Notes: generated by a model from the sequence alone, not told the origin. Numbered from the stretch's first letter, positions 53,518-62,921 are shown. The stretch is 64,000 bases of DNA from Magnetovibrio sp. PR-2 (GCF_036689815.1 NZ_JBAHUR010000003.1:186001-250000), one strand, 5' to 3'. A program made the numbers and translations.

Positions 53518-55004
53518 CACATGCCCCCCATCAAATGTTGCGCCGCCGTGTCGGCCAGCTGCAACGTGAAGGTCGCATCGGCACCGAAGTAAACCGCGAT
53601 CAAAGCCAAGATCCAAGTGGGCACCAACATGGACATGGGCACCTCATGGGTCACTTGGACGTTGGGCTTGGCTAGGTAGGCGACTTCGAACACCCGCCAG
53701 ACATAAATGACGGCCAAAAGGCTCGATAGCAAAATGAGCGCGGCCAACGGCCACATGTCGAGCTCCAGCGATGCAGAGATCAACTGCCACTTACTGATGA
53801 AGCCCGGCGTCAGCGGCACGCCGATGAGCCCCAGCCCCGCAATGACAAATGCCCCCATGGTCAGCGGCATTTTTTTGCCAATGCCTTTGAGGTCGTTCAG
53901 CGTCACAGACCCGGTTGCATAAATCACGGCACCTATGGCCATGAACGCAGCCCCTTTCATGAGCGCATGGTTGAACATGTGAATGATGCCGCCCGCGATG
54001 CCCGCTTCGGTGGCCAAGGCGATACCTAAAACGATGTAGCCGATCTGTGCCACGGAAGAATACGCCAACATGCGCTTGACGTTTTGCTGCCAGATGGCTG
54101 ACAGGCTGGCCAAAAACATGGCGGCCAGTGCCATGGCGATCAGGACTTCTTGCAGCGGGAAGTTCGCGAACAAATCGACCCCGCCGAACGCCGTCAAAAT
54201 GATGCGCAGCAACACGTATGCGGAAACCTTGGTTGCGGTCGCCGCCAAAAACGCCGTCACGGTCGAAGGTGCGAAGGTGTACGCGTTGGGCAACCACATG
54301 TGCAAAGGGAACAGGGCGAGCTTCAAGCTGACGCCCACGGTCAAGAACGCCAAGGCGGCGTGCACCGTGCGGGTGTCGACCACTGCGGGCATAATGGTGC
54401 TGAGATCGGCAATGTTGAGCGTGCCGGTCATCTGATACATCAAGCCCACACCAATGATGTAGAACGTCGCACCGATGGTGCCCATGATCAGGTAGCGAAA
54501 CGCCGCCGTCAGCGCCCGGCGATCCCGGCCGAGAGAGATCAGCACGTAAGTCGAGAGCGAAGAAACTTCCAAGAAGACAAACAGGTTGAACGCATCACCC
54601 GTCACCGTAATGCCCAGCAAGCCACAAAGGCATAGCAACATCATGGTGTAGAACAAATAGATGCGGTCTTCGCGGATTTCTTTTTCGACGCTTTTCTTCG
54701 CATACGGCATGACCAACGCGCCAATACCGGCGACGATCAGCACAACAACGGCACCTACGGGGTCGAGCTTGTATTCAATCCCCCACGGCGCGTCCCAGCC
54801 GCCGATGCGGTAAACCACTTCGCCGAATTCAAGGACGCTCATCAACAGCTTGATGGAAATGCCGAACACGGCCCACGACACCAAGGTCGCCACGGACCAA
54901 GCCGCAGGGCCGTTGCGCAACAGGACGCAAACCGGAGCCGCCATCAGCGGCACCACGACCAACAAAATCAGCCACGGATCGGACATCACTTCAGCACCGC
55001 TCAT
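53517..55004 (-). CDS. mrpD: Na+/H+ antiporter subunit MrpD/MnhD
   Basis: 495 residues. Core motifs FVFLEVSSLSTYVLISLG, FPLHMWLPNAYTFAPSTV, YSSVAQIGYIVLGIALA and FNHALMKGAAFMAIGAV. Starts in an ATGA overlap with mrpC. First of the three MrpD-like subunits and the closest to a standard MrpD. Confidence 0.9.
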   Translation of the reverse strand: MSGAEVMSDPWLILLVVVPLMAAPVCVLLRNGPAAWSVATLVSWAVFGISIKLLMSVLEFGEVVYRIGGWDAPWGIEYKLDPVGAVVVLIVAGIGALVMPYAKKSVEKEIREDRIYLFYTMMLLCLCGLLGITVTGDAFNLFVFLEVSSLSTYVLISLGRDRRALTAAFRYLIMGTIGATFYIIGVGLMYQMTGTLNIADLSTIMPAVVDTRTVHAALAFLTVGVSLKLALFPLHMWLPNAYTFAPSTVTAFLAATATKVSAYVLLRIILTAFGGVDLFANFPLQEVLIAMALAAMFLASLSAIWQQNVKRMLAYSSVAQIGYIVLGIALATEAGIAGGIIHMFNHALMKGAAFMAIGAVIYATGSVTLNDLKGIGKKMPLTMGAFVIAGLGLIGVPLTPGFISKWQLISASLELDMWPLAALILLSSLLAVIYVWRVFEVAYLAKPNVQVTHEVPMSMLVPTWILALIAVYFGADATFTLQLADTAAQHLMGGM

Positions 55005-55384
55005 GCGATGTCCTCCTCTTCGTGTTCAATGTCTTGGATTTCATCTTCTTCAACAGTGCCGTAGCTGTGTTGGATGCGCACCACCAACGCCAAAGCCAGC
55101 GCAGTCGTCGCCACACCCACCACAATGGCGGTGAGGATCAACACGTGGGGCAGCGGGTTGGAATAGACTTCGATCCCGTCTTTCAAAATCGGGGCGGAGC
55201 CACCGTCGATTTTGCCCATGGAAATGTAGAAGACAAACACGGCGACTTGGAAGATGTTCAGCCCGACGACCTTTTTCACCAAGTTGTGTTGCGCAATGAC
55301 GATGTAAAAGCCTGACATCATCAAGGCAATTGCGACCCAATAATTTAAAAGTCCCAGCCAGTCTTGCAGTTGTGCCCAAGCCAT
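55001..55384 (-). CDS. mrpC: Na+/H+ antiporter subunit MrpC (NuoK-like)
   Basis: 127 residues, three membrane helices. NuoK-like core GFYIVIAQHNLVKKVVGLNI and later PHVLILTAIVVGVATTALALAL. It overlaps mrpD by four bases and shares TGATG with the mrpB stop. Confidence 0.9.
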   Translation of the reverse strand: MAWAQLQDWLGLLNYWVAIALMMSGFYIVIAQHNLVKKVVGLNIFQVAVFVFYISMGKIDGGSAPILKDGIEVYSNPLPHVLILTAIVVGVATTALALALVVRIQHSYGTVEEDEIQDIEHEEEDIA

Positions 55385-55881
55385 CAGCGGTCCTCCTCTA
55401 TCTTGAGAGGCGGAGCAGGGGCGTCGATATGCTTGCCTTTGCCGCGGCGGAACGGCAAGGCGTTGCGCGCGTGACCGGAGAAGGTATAGAAAATCGTGAT
55501 CATTGCGCCAGCCACCGTCATGCCGACACCCAGTTCAACGACAAAAATGCCAATGTGCTGTGCGCCGTGCACGGTTTCGGCCAATACGTTGTAGGACAGG
55601 TACTCCCCACCCAATAGCATGGTGACGACACCCGTGCCGCCATAGACCAAAACGCCCGAGGCCAGCAAAGCGCGACTGAAACCAGCAGATATGACGCCGC
55701 GCGCCATATCAATGCCGAACACCAGCGCATAAAGAATAAACGCGACGGCAAAAATAACGCCGGCTTGGAACCCGCCACCCGGACCGAAGTCGCCGTGAAA
55801 TTGAACATAGAGACCAAACAGCAAGATCAGTGGGATCAGCAGTTTGGCGATAACGCGCAGAAGGACCTTTTCGATCATCAT
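55384..55881 (-). CDS. mrpB: Na+/H+ antiporter subunit MrpB
   Basis: 165 residues, four membrane helices. MnhB hallmark YVQFHGDFGPGGGFQAGVI near residue 25. The basic and acidic tail is cytoplasmic. It starts in an ATGA overlap with the DUF4040 gene. Confidence 0.9.
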   Translation of the reverse strand: MMIEKVLLRVIAKLLIPLILLFGLYVQFHGDFGPGGGFQAGVIFAVAFILYALVFGIDMARGVISAGFSRALLASGVLVYGGTGVVTMLLGGEYLSYNVLAETVHGAQHIGIFVVELGVGMTVAGAMITIFYTFSGHARNALPFRRGKGKHIDAPAPPLKIEEDR

Positions 55882-56495
55882 GACGAAGTGTCCTCCGGCT
55901 GTTGCGCGTTTGAGGTTTCGTCTTTTTCATCGTCGCGACGGCGGCGGACTTTTTCTGAGGTCGGGCGCCAGCTTCCCTTTGACCGGCCAATGATGACCAA
56001 CACACCAACGGCGGCGGTGAAGACCACGGCGGTTTCGCCCAACGTGTCATAGCCGCGATAGCTGGCCAGAACGGACGTCACGATGTTGGGCGGGCCGACT
56101 TCGTCGCCGGATTTTTCGACATAACGATTGCCGACGTGCTGATGGATCGGTGCGTTTATATCGCCGTAGCGCGGCATGTCAAACGTGCCGTAGACCAAGA
56201 TGCCACCGGTCAGCAAAACCAAAACCAGAGCCATCAAAGGCGGCTTCTTGTGCGGTTTTTCGTGCTCGGTCGTTAAAGACAGCGTGCCCAGCATCAACAC
56301 GGTGGAGATGCCCGCACCGACTGCGGCCTCGGTAAAGGCGACGTCGACGGCGTCCATCACAACGTAAAGAGCAGCGGCAAACAGGGAGTAAATCCCCGTC
56401 AGCATGACCACGGCGAACAGATTGCGCAGCTTTACCAGCCAAAGGGCGGTGACGGCCATGAACACCAACAAAGAGATGACGATTACGTGTTCGAT
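55878..56495 (-). CDS. MrpA C-terminal-like subunit (DUF4040/MbhE type), non-standard start likely
   Basis: About 205 residues. The N-terminal helices (EHVIVISLLVFMAVTAL, RNLFAVVMLTGIYSL, then DVAFTEAAVGAGISTVLML) match the DUF4040 domain found at the C-terminus of full MrpA, followed by an MbhE-like part and a basic/acidic tail. There is no ATG, GTG or TTG at the right place. AGGAG (56508-56504) is five to eight bases before two ATC codons at 56498 and 56495, so an ATC start is likely. A TTG start later would cut into the first helix. Split MrpA is normal for this operon type. Confidence 0.75.
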   Translation of the reverse strand: MEHVIVISLLVFMAVTALWLVKLRNLFAVVMLTGIYSLFAAALYVVMDAVDVAFTEAAVGAGISTVLMLGTLSLTTEHEKPHKKPPLMALVLVLLTGGILVYGTFDMPRYGDINAPIHQHVGNRYVEKSGDEVGPPNIVTSVLASYRGYDTLGETAVVFTAAVGVLVIIGRSKGSWRPTSEKVRRRRDDEKDETSNAQQPEDTSS

Positions 56496-56881
56496 GATGT
56501 CGTCTCCTCTTGTGCTTTTTGGTCTTTGAGCTGATGCGGTTCGCGGCGCTTGGGTCCGGGGTTCACTCCACCCGAAATCGCGGCCCGTGCCAAGGCAAAC
56601 GTCGTCGTGGGCGAGGTGAAGAACAAAAACAGTAAGATCAGCCCCAGCTTTACCACAACGATCCATTCGGTGGCTTGGAACATCAACCCGATCAAGATCA
56701 TGTCGATGCCTGCAGTGTCGACCATGCCTGCACCATGCATACGTGAAAACACATCAGGTAAGCGCACGATGCCAAGGGCGCCGACAATGGAGAAAAATGC
56801 GCCGCCCAGAATAAAGAACCAACTGATCCAGTCGTTCAGCGCCAGCGGCCCAACCGGGGTGTGAAGAAATTCCAACATCAC
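56483..56881 (-). CDS. mrpG: Na+/H+ antiporter subunit MrpG
   Basis: 132 residues, three membrane helices: FFILGGAFFSIVGALGIVRL, then RMHGAGMVDTAG and LFLFFTSPTTTFALARAA, as in MrpG/MnhG. The C-terminal tail is longer than usual and encodes the ribosome site of the next gene. Confidence 0.9.
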   Translation of the reverse strand: MMLEFLHTPVGPLALNDWISWFFILGGAFFSIVGALGIVRLPDVFSRMHGAGMVDTAGIDMILIGLMFQATEWIVVVKLGLILLFLFFTSPTTTFALARAAISGGVNPGPKRREPHQLKDQKAQEETTSSNT

Positions 56882-57177
56882 ACGTCCCCCTCGTCATTGC
56901 TGTCGTGAGGATGGCCGAGGCTGCCGAACTTCATGTATTTGCTCACGGCAATGGTGCCGATGAAGTTGATCAGCGCATACAGAAGGGCGATATCTAAGAA
57001 ATCGGGACGTCCGTCCAAAAAGCCGTAGACCGAAATCAGCACAACCGTCAGGGTGCCCGATACGTTCACAGCTAAAATGCGGTCAAATACCGTCGGTCCG
57101 ACAAACGCGCGCACCATGCTCAAAGCCATGGCGATCAAGACCGCTATGGCGGCGACGGCGAACATTGCTGTGCTCAT
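56878..57177 (-). CDS. mrpF: Na+/H+ antiporter subunit MrpF
   Basis: 99 residues, three membrane helices; VRAFVGPTVFDRILAVNVSG is the MrpF signature. ATGA overlap with mrpE upstream. Confidence 0.9.
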   Translation of the reverse strand: MSTAMFAVAAIAVLIAMALSMVRAFVGPTVFDRILAVNVSGTLTVVLISVYGFLDGRPDFLDIALLYALINFIGTIAVSKYMKFGSLGHPHDSNDEGDV

Positions 57178-57731
57178 GCTTTGGGCCCCGCCTGTGGTTT
57201 CGCCTGTGGTTTCGTCTTCGCATCAGGCTTGGGTGCACCAAGGCGATCCGGTTGCGTCATGCCTTCCATAGCGGTACTGCGCTTGTCCATATCCAGTGTT
57301 TCGACGCCTTCGCGGGCGGCGTCGGTCAACGCGTGGACTTCAAACGTGCCGTCTTCTTCCATGGTGATGGTGACGGTGCCGGGGGTCAAAGTGATGGAAT
57401 TCGCATATGTCGTCAGGCCGACATCGCTTTGTTGAGAGGCTTTGGTCTTGAAGATGTGCGGCTGGATGTTCATCTTTGGGCTCAAGATAATCTTGGCCAC
57501 ATCCCAGTTGGCTTTGCCGATTTCTTTCATCAGCCAGGGGAAGTAGAAGATGGCGCGCGGACCTAAGTGGATCGGGTGGCCTTCGTGGTCGACCACGTCC
57601 ATGCGGTGGGCAATCCAAATGGTCAAGACAATGGAAACAAGCCCCAGCCCCAACAAAAGGGGCTCAAACATACCGGACAACAATGCCCATAGAATGGCTA
57701 ACGCCAGACCTAAGGAAATGGCATGCAACAC
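57174..57731 (-). CDS. mrpE: Na+/H+ antiporter subunit MrpE
   Basis: 185 residues from GTG 57731, chosen because AGGAG lies ten bases upstream and the chain then begins at the normal MrpE N-terminus (LHAISLGLALAILW). A TTG at 57803 is less likely. HLGPRAIFYFPWLMKEIGKAN and SITLTPGTVTI are family motifs. The Pro/Lys-rich tail is extra. First gene of the operon E-F-G-(DUF4040)-B-C-D-D-small-D. Confidence 0.9.
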   Translation of the reverse strand: MLHAISLGLALAILWALLSGMFEPLLLGLGLVSIVLTIWIAHRMDVVDHEGHPIHLGPRAIFYFPWLMKEIGKANWDVAKIILSPKMNIQPHIFKTKASQQSDVGLTTYANSITLTPGTVTITMEEDGTFEVHALTDAAREGVETLDMDKRSTAMEGMTQPDRLGAPKPDAKTKPQAKPQAGPKA

Positions 57732-57898
57732 GGTGTTCGAGCTCCTGGTTAACGAGTCTGACAAAATTGCTTTGAGAATAGGTTGCAGGTGCGAACGTGG
57801 CAAGCAAGATCGAACTAAAAAGTTATTTATTGTCTGATTTTAGGGGCGCGGATAATGATTAACGACTTTGCAGACCCGAAAAGTTATGATCCTTCGTC

Positions 57899-58396
57899 AT
57901 GTGCAGCAATTTTGTAAGAAATAACCTTCATTTATTTGCGGTCCTGGTGGCTCTTGTGCTGTCGGTGGTGGTGGTTACGCCATCAACAGCGCAGGAATCG
58001 TACAAACTGATCCCGCCGCGGCCTAATTTTTTAACGGCAAATGTTGAAATCATTTCCCAACACGGTCCACGCCACCTGTTCACTGTCGAGCTTGCGCGCA
58101 CCCTTCACCAGCAACGCTATGGCCTGATGTACGTCAAATCTTTGGCAGCGGATCGCGGAATGTTGTTCGAACACAAACCGCCCCGGTCTGCGCTCATGTG
58201 GATGAAGAACACGTATGTGGCTTTGGATATGCTGTTTGCGGACAATCGGGGCCGTGTGGTGCACATCCATGAAAACGCCGTGCCCTTGTCCCAAAAGCTC
58301 ATCCGAACACCCATGGCGGTGCGCTATATCTTAGAAGTCCCGGCGGGGACGGTGAAGCGGCTCAGTTTAGGGGTTGGGGATCGCATGGCGTTTTAG
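57899..58396 (+). CDS. DUF192 exported protein
   Basis: 165 residues. A signal peptide (to about TPSTAQ), then a DUF192 domain: [59 protein letters not shown] and [12 protein letters not shown] compact beta-barrel family of unknown function, often secreted. Divergent from the Mrp operon. Confidence 0.9.
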   Translation: MCSNFVRNNLHLFAVLVALVLSVVVVTPSTAQESYKLIPPRPNFLTANVEIISQHGPRHLFTVELARTLHQQRYGLMYVKSLAADRGMLFEHKPPRSALMWMKNTYVALDMLFADNRGRVVHIHENAVPLSQKLIRTPMAVRYILEVPAGTVKRLSLGVGDRMAF

Positions 58397-58438
58397 GGGT
58401 TGCCTAACGCCCTCCAAAGACTTAAGAACACCCTTAGT

Positions 58439-58515
58439 CGGGGAGTGGCGCAGCCTGGTAGCGCATCTGTTTTGGGAACAGAGGGTCGCAGGTTCAAATC
58501 CTGTCTCCCCGACCA
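58439..58515 (+). tRNA. tRNA-Pro (TGG)
   Basis: 77 bases. Seven-base-pair acceptor stem CGGGGAG/CTCCCCG, anticodon stem TCTGT/ACAGA with loop TTTGGGA (anticodon TGG), T-loop GGTTCAAATCC and encoded CCA. Confidence 0.97.
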
Positions 58516-58545
58516 TTAAATTGAGAAATGACCGAGGTGTGTCCA

Positions 58546-58842
58546 ATGGCAACTGCTCGTATCTACCGTCCGGCTCGCAACGCCATGCAATCGGGGAATC
58601 CGGCCAAAATGAAATGGGTCGTCGAATTTGCCCCGTGTGAAGCCAAAACCCTGGACCCGTTGATGGGTTGGGTGGGCTCTGGCGATACGCAGGCTCAAGT
58701 GAAACTGCGCTTTGATAGCGAAGCCGAAGCCAAAGCCTACGCCGAACGCCAAGGCTTGGACTTCCAAGTCATCGCCACCAAAGAAGCGAAGCTGATCACC
58801 CGCTCTTACGCTGCAAAATTCGCGTTCGACAGAGTGCGTTGA
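58546..58842 (+). CDS. NDUFS4-like complex I accessory subunit
   Basis: 98 residues from ATG 58546 with GAGG upstream. ARIYRPARNAMQSG, WVVEFAP and LDPLMGWVGSGDTQAQVKLR match the 18-kDa (NDUFS4) family found in alphaproteobacteria and mitochondria. It should bind the peripheral arm of NADH dehydrogenase. Between two tRNA genes. Confidence 0.92.
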   Translation: MATARIYRPARNAMQSGNPAKMKWVVEFAPCEAKTLDPLMGWVGSGDTQAQVKLRFDSEAEAKAYAERQGLDFQVIATKEAKLITRSYAAKFAFDRVR

Positions 58843-58880
58843 CGCCTCACATTCGCCCCAGCAAACACCTTGGGGCAAAA

Positions 58881-58958
58881 GGCCCCATAGCTCAGCTGGA
58901 TTAGAGCAGCGGACTTCTAATCCGCAGGTCGCAGGTTCGAGTCCTGCTGGGGTCGCCA
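58881..58958 (+). tRNA. tRNA-Arg (TCT)
   Basis: 78 bases. Acceptor GGCCCCA/TGGGGTC (one G-T pair), anticodon stem GCGGA/TCCGC with loop CTTCTAA (anticodon TCT), T-loop GGTTCGAGTCC and encoded CCA. Confidence 0.96.
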
Positions 58959-58963
58959 CTTTA

Positions 58964-59003
58964 AAAAAGCTTTGCAACCGAATGTGTTGCAAAGCTTTTT
59001 ATA
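58964..59003 (+). terminator. Intrinsic terminator after tRNA-Arg
   Basis: A perfect 15-base-pair stem (58964-58978 with 58986-59000) around a seven-base loop, A-rich before and T-rich after, so it could work in both directions. Confidence 0.92.
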
Positions 59004-59139
59004 TAAGCTAAACCTAAAATTTTGCACAGACAGCCTATGCAACTCATCCATCTGTGTGATTCCTGCACCTGTTGTAAATGAGTATTCTAAATATGGGTAA
59101 TTTGTCGGGCTGGGCGACCGTAAGAAAGTGATGCTGTAT

Positions 59140-59532
59140 ATGAGCCGCATTTTGATCATAGATGACGACAGATTCGTGCGCACCTCCATTTGTGCGGTGC
59201 TGGAAAGTGCCGGGTATGATGTTCAAGACACCGGCGATGCGGATACAGGGATATCTTTGCAAAAAGAACACCCCTATGATTTGGCGATCATCGATCTGAT
59301 CATGCCGCAAAAAGAGGGTCTGGAAACCATCCGGGAAATTAAGTCAGATTTCCCCGATTTGCCGATCATTGCGATTTCCGGGGGCGGAGAAATTGTGCGC
59401 AAAAACTTCATCGAAGTTGCTCAATTGTTCGGAGCGGGGGCGACCCTGGAAAAGCCCTTTGGCGGTGATGATCTGTTGAAGACCATTTCAACCCTGCTGT
59501 CACAGGACAATGGCAGCACCAACGCGGCCTAA
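59140..59532 (+). CDS. Single-domain response regulator
   Basis: 130 residues from ATG 59140. Receiver with DDD8-10, phospho-Asp52 (IIDLIMPQKEG), Ser in ISGGGE and Lys in LEKPFGGDD. No output domain; no kinase beside it. The partner cannot be told from context. Confidence 0.9.
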   Translation: MSRILIIDDDRFVRTSICAVLESAGYDVQDTGDADTGISLQKEHPYDLAIIDLIMPQKEGLETIREIKSDFPDLPIIAISGGGEIVRKNFIEVAQLFGAGATLEKPFGGDDLLKTISTLLSQDNGSTNAA

Positions 59533-59563
59533 CTCAATCATTCTCAAGACTTATTTGCACACA

Positions 59564-60910
59564 TTATTTGCACACGGGACGTGCTTTGACATAGCCGAAG
59601 CCAAAGACTTGGTCTTTGCCGGGCTTGCCCAGGTCGCGGGTGGCTCTGCTGAGTGCCTTGCGCAGAGACGCGGCGTTGGGCGTGCGTCCCGCTTTGTATA
59701 GAATTGCGGCCATGGCGGTGATGTAGGGGACCGCAAAGGATGTTCCACTTTGCGGTTTGCCGCCACCACCGGGTTGAGCGGTGTAGATCCCGACACCCGG
59801 CGCGGCAAAGTCGATGTAGTCGCCTTGGTTTGCATGAGAGTAGATCAGTTCGGTCCCGCGTGTGGCGGTGACGGCGACCACTTCTGAATAAGCGGCCGGG
59901 TAGGCCCGTTTGCTCACGCTGCCCCAGTTTCCGGCAGCTGCAATCATCAATAAGTTTCTGCTGGTCGCCTTGCGCAAGGCTTTGCGGATGACTTTGTTAT
60001 CGCCTCCGGCAATGGACATATTAATCGCGTGGACCTTGTGTTTGGATAGCCAGTTTATGGCCTTCAAAAGCCCCATGGACGACCCGACTTTTTTGCCTTT
60101 CTCATTGATTTCAAACATGTTTGCTGCAAAAAGCTCGGCACCCGGCAGTAAACCGCCCCAGGACGCTTTGCCCACCAGCATCGCCGCGACGGCGGTACCG
60201 TGGTTGGCCGGTCCCGCTTTGCGTCCAGATTGCGCAAAAATTTGATAATGAACGTTTTGACCGTCCAGGGCGGGATGGCTGACATCCACACCACTGTCGA
60301 TTTGGCCGATTTTCAATCCTTTGCCACAAGCGGGGGACAATTGGCCCCATCCCGCCATTTCACGGGCGTTGGTGCCTGGAACAGCGCTGGCTTCGAAATG
60401 ATGATTAGCGTCGATGGTGACGCCGGGGAGTAACGTGGCAAGTTTGCGCAAAGCCGCGTCCAGGGACATGCCTTTTGGCGTTTCAATACGCACAATCTGT
60501 AGATCAATAGCGCCTAAGTTGACGTATTCTTTGATGCGAAAGCCTGCGGAACGGATTCTGTCTTCAAAGCCTTTGGGCGGTGCAGCCAAAATGACTTCGT
60601 TGGGTTCAAACGCGAGTTCTGGCTGAAATGTGGAGCGTTCGCCCTCATAGCGCTTGAGTGCATCCACCTGATCGGGGGGGAGCGCTCGCGGGCTTGAAGG
60701 GGGCTGATCGATGTTGTGAGACGTGACGATAGGTGTCTCTTGAGAGATGGGTTTGGCCGTCTTGTCCGCGTCTTCCAAGACGGATAAAAGCACGATGCCG
60801 CTCACCATGACCGCCAAGGTCGCCGCCAAGCCAATTAAGATTGTGACCAGTGCTTTGGTGCCTTTGCCCATTCTCGATGGCTGGGGCTTTGGGGATTTTT
60901 TTGTCGCCAT
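59564..60910 (-). CDS. Membrane-anchored subtilisin-like (S8) serine protease
   Basis: 448 residues. N-terminal membrane helix (about 20-43), a proline-rich spacer, a pro-domain-like region and a subtilase domain with Asp in IGQIDSGVDVSHPAL, His in NHGTAVAAMLVG, the Asn region AAAGNWGS and Ser in QSGTSFAVPY. All catalytic residues are present. It ends soon after the domain with FGFGYVKARPVCK. Probably acts in the periplasm; substrate unknown. Confidence 0.92.
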   Translation of the reverse strand: MATKKSPKPQPSRMGKGTKALVTILIGLAATLAVMVSGIVLLSVLEDADKTAKPISQETPIVTSHNIDQPPSSPRALPPDQVDALKRYEGERSTFQPELAFEPNEVILAAPPKGFEDRIRSAGFRIKEYVNLGAIDLQIVRIETPKGMSLDAALRKLATLLPGVTIDANHHFEASAVPGTNAREMAGWGQLSPACGKGLKIGQIDSGVDVSHPALDGQNVHYQIFAQSGRKAGPANHGTAVAAMLVGKASWGGLLPGAELFAANMFEINEKGKKVGSSMGLLKAINWLSKHKVHAINMSIAGGDNKVIRKALRKATSRNLLMIAAAGNWGSVSKRAYPAAYSEVVAVTATRGTELIYSHANQGDYIDFAAPGVGIYTAQPGGGGKPQSGTSFAVPYITAMAAILYKAGRTPNAASLRKALSRATRDLGKPGKDQVFGFGYVKARPVCK

Positions 60911-61077
60911 AGTGGTTCCCGGCTGGATGACGGGTTCAGGGGAGGTAAAACGTCGGATTTAATCACTGTAAAAACCGAGATAACGTTCTGGTTTACATAT
61001 CAGGATTCCCAACGGATGGGTATCCTCAGATTGGACTGTATAGGCATAAAGGGGCTTAAATGGGTCTAAGGCTCGAG

Positions 61078-62223
61078 TTATTCAGTACGTTCATTGCCGC
61101 GCCCATGCCCGCCTAAGCTGTGCCGGTCTATGGCGACGGATTTGATCATGGCCCAAACGGGGGTCCCGACGACGATCCCTAAATCTTTCAGGGATTTTTG
61201 GGTAATACGCGCGAGCAAACGATGGGAAGACGCGGCGGCTTCTTTTGGGGTGATCTCTATGGCGATGGTGAGCTGAGGACCGCTGCACTGTTCAATTTCG
61301 CAAACGGTTCCGGGTAGCATGTTTAACAGGGATGTTTGCTGAGGCTTATTCAAAGCAACGGAGATATCGCGGGCCCTCACCCGCAGACGCAAAGGTGTGC
61401 CGGGCGCCAAATCGAGGCCCGGCACGAAGATGTCGTGCCCCAGGAGGTCAAGCTTTGTGAGCTGCACGTCTTCTAAGTGCTGAAAAACCGTTGGCAACAA
61501 GACGGCACCCGCTTCGTAGCGACCGGTGACGGGGCCCAGGTCTAGGCGGCTCATCAAGTCTTCTACCGGACCTTGGGCAAGCGTTGCACCATTGGACATC
61601 AAAACCAAGCTGTTCGTCAGTCGCACAACTTCTTCGATGGCATGCGACACGTAAACGACAGGAAGAGCGAAGTCTTGGGCCAGGGTTTCAATATAGGGCA
61701 AAATCTCACTTTTGCGCGCCGCGTCGAGGGACGCCAATGGCTCATCCATCAGCAAAATGTCGGGATTGCTCAGCAACGCCCGGCCAATGGCGACCCGTTG
61801 TTTCTCTCCGCCCGATAAATGAACTGGGTTTCGGTTAAGAAGGCTACTAAGGCCCAACAATTCGACCACTTTGTGGAACTGATCGGTGCGGTTTTCGGGG
61901 GCAATGCGCCCCCAGCCATAGCGTAGGTTGCGCAAAACGCTCATATGCGGGAACAGTCGCGCGTCTTGGAATACGTAGCCCACTTGCCGGTCTTCTGGCG
62001 GCATGTGAACTTGGGTGTCGCTGTCGAACAAGGTGCGCTCACCCAGACGGATAGTGCCGTAGTCCGGTCTCGTCAGTCCTGCGATCATGGAGATCAGCGA
62101 ACTTTTCCCAGCCCCCGACTTGCCAAACAGTGTGGTGATGCCCGGCTCAGCGGTGAAGGCGGCTTTGATCTCGAAGGTGCCTTGGCGGTGTTGAACGTGA
62201 ACGCTTAGGGAGGGAGCAGTCAT
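61078..62223 (-). CDS. modC: Molybdate ABC transporter ATP-binding protein
   Basis: 381 residues. Walker A GKSGAGKSS, signature HLSGGEKQRVAIGRALL, Walker B ILLMDEPLASLD and a C-terminal TOBE (molybdate-binding) domain with LRVRARDISVALNKP. It powers molybdate uptake with ModB and ModA. It overlaps modB by four bases. Confidence 0.93.
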   Translation of the reverse strand: MTAPSLSVHVQHRQGTFEIKAAFTAEPGITTLFGKSGAGKSSLISMIAGLTRPDYGTIRLGERTLFDSDTQVHMPPEDRQVGYVFQDARLFPHMSVLRNLRYGWGRIAPENRTDQFHKVVELLGLSSLLNRNPVHLSGGEKQRVAIGRALLSNPDILLMDEPLASLDAARKSEILPYIETLAQDFALPVVYVSHAIEEVVRLTNSLVLMSNGATLAQGPVEDLMSRLDLGPVTGRYEAGAVLLPTVFQHLEDVQLTKLDLLGHDIFVPGLDLAPGTPLRLRVRARDISVALNKPQQTSLLNMLPGTVCEIEQCSGPQLTIAIEITPKEAAASSHRLLARITQKSLKDLGIVVGTPVWAMIKSVAIDRHSLGGHGRGNERTE

Positions 62224-62921
62224 GCGGAGCCTCCCGTCATGCGCTGGACCCGGCGGGCGAGGATTTCACTGGCCAAAAGGGCGCCCAGAGCCACCACAAT
62301 AGACAAAACGGCCAAACGCATAGCGTTCGCTTCACCGCCCGGCACTTGGGTGAAGTTGTACAGGGCTAAGGGCAGAGTTTGGGTTTGCCCGGGGATATTG
62401 GACACAAACGTGATGGTCGCGCCGAACTCACCCAGGGCGCGGGCAAAAGCCAGGACCACCCCGGTGACAATGCCGGGAAGCATCAAGGGCAGTGTGATGG
62501 TCACAAACACGCGTGCAGGCTTGGCGCCCAAGGTGCGGGCGGCTTTTTCAAGACCGGGATCAATGGCTTCCAGGCTCAAACGCATGGCGCGCACCATCAA
62601 GGGAAAAGCCATAACCGCGGCGGCAACAACCGCGCCTTTCCAATCAAACGCCAAGGTGATGCCCAGCGTTTCATACAGCCATGCCCCAACAGCGCCCGTG
62701 CGTCCAAATGTCACCAACAAGACATAACCAACCACCACGGGCGGCACGACCAAGGGCAGGTGCACGAAGGCATTGAGCAGCCCATGCCCCCAAAACCGCT
62801 TGCGTGCCAAAACCCATGCCACGGCGATGGCAAACGGCACAGATGCAACGCTGGTCCACACCCCGACTTTGAGGCTTAAGACCAAGGCATCCAGTTCCAA
62901 AGGGGTGAGGTTCCAGTTCAA
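62220..62921 (-). CDS. modB: Molybdate ABC transporter permease
   Basis: 233 residues, five membrane helices. VPFAIAVAWVLARKRF, HLPLVVPPVVVGYVLL and the coupling loop LGAKPARVFVTITLPLMLPG with EFGATITF. Overlaps modA by four bases. Confidence 0.94.
   Translation of the reverse strand: MNWNLTPLELDALVLSLKVGVWTSVASVPFAIAVAWVLARKRFWGHGLLNAFVHLPLVVPPVVVGYVLLVTFGRTGAVGAWLYETLGITLAFDWKGAVVAAAVMAFPLMVRAMRLSLEAIDPGLEKAARTLGAKPARVFVTITLPLMLPGIVTGVVLAFARALGEFGATITFVSNIPGQTQTLPLALYNFTQVPGGEANAMRLAVLSIVVALGALLASEILARRVQRMTGGSA

Noticed and set aside
58439-58958. Integration site of a genomic island at the tRNA genes
   Set aside because: No integrase and no second copy of a tRNA 3' end was seen in the window.
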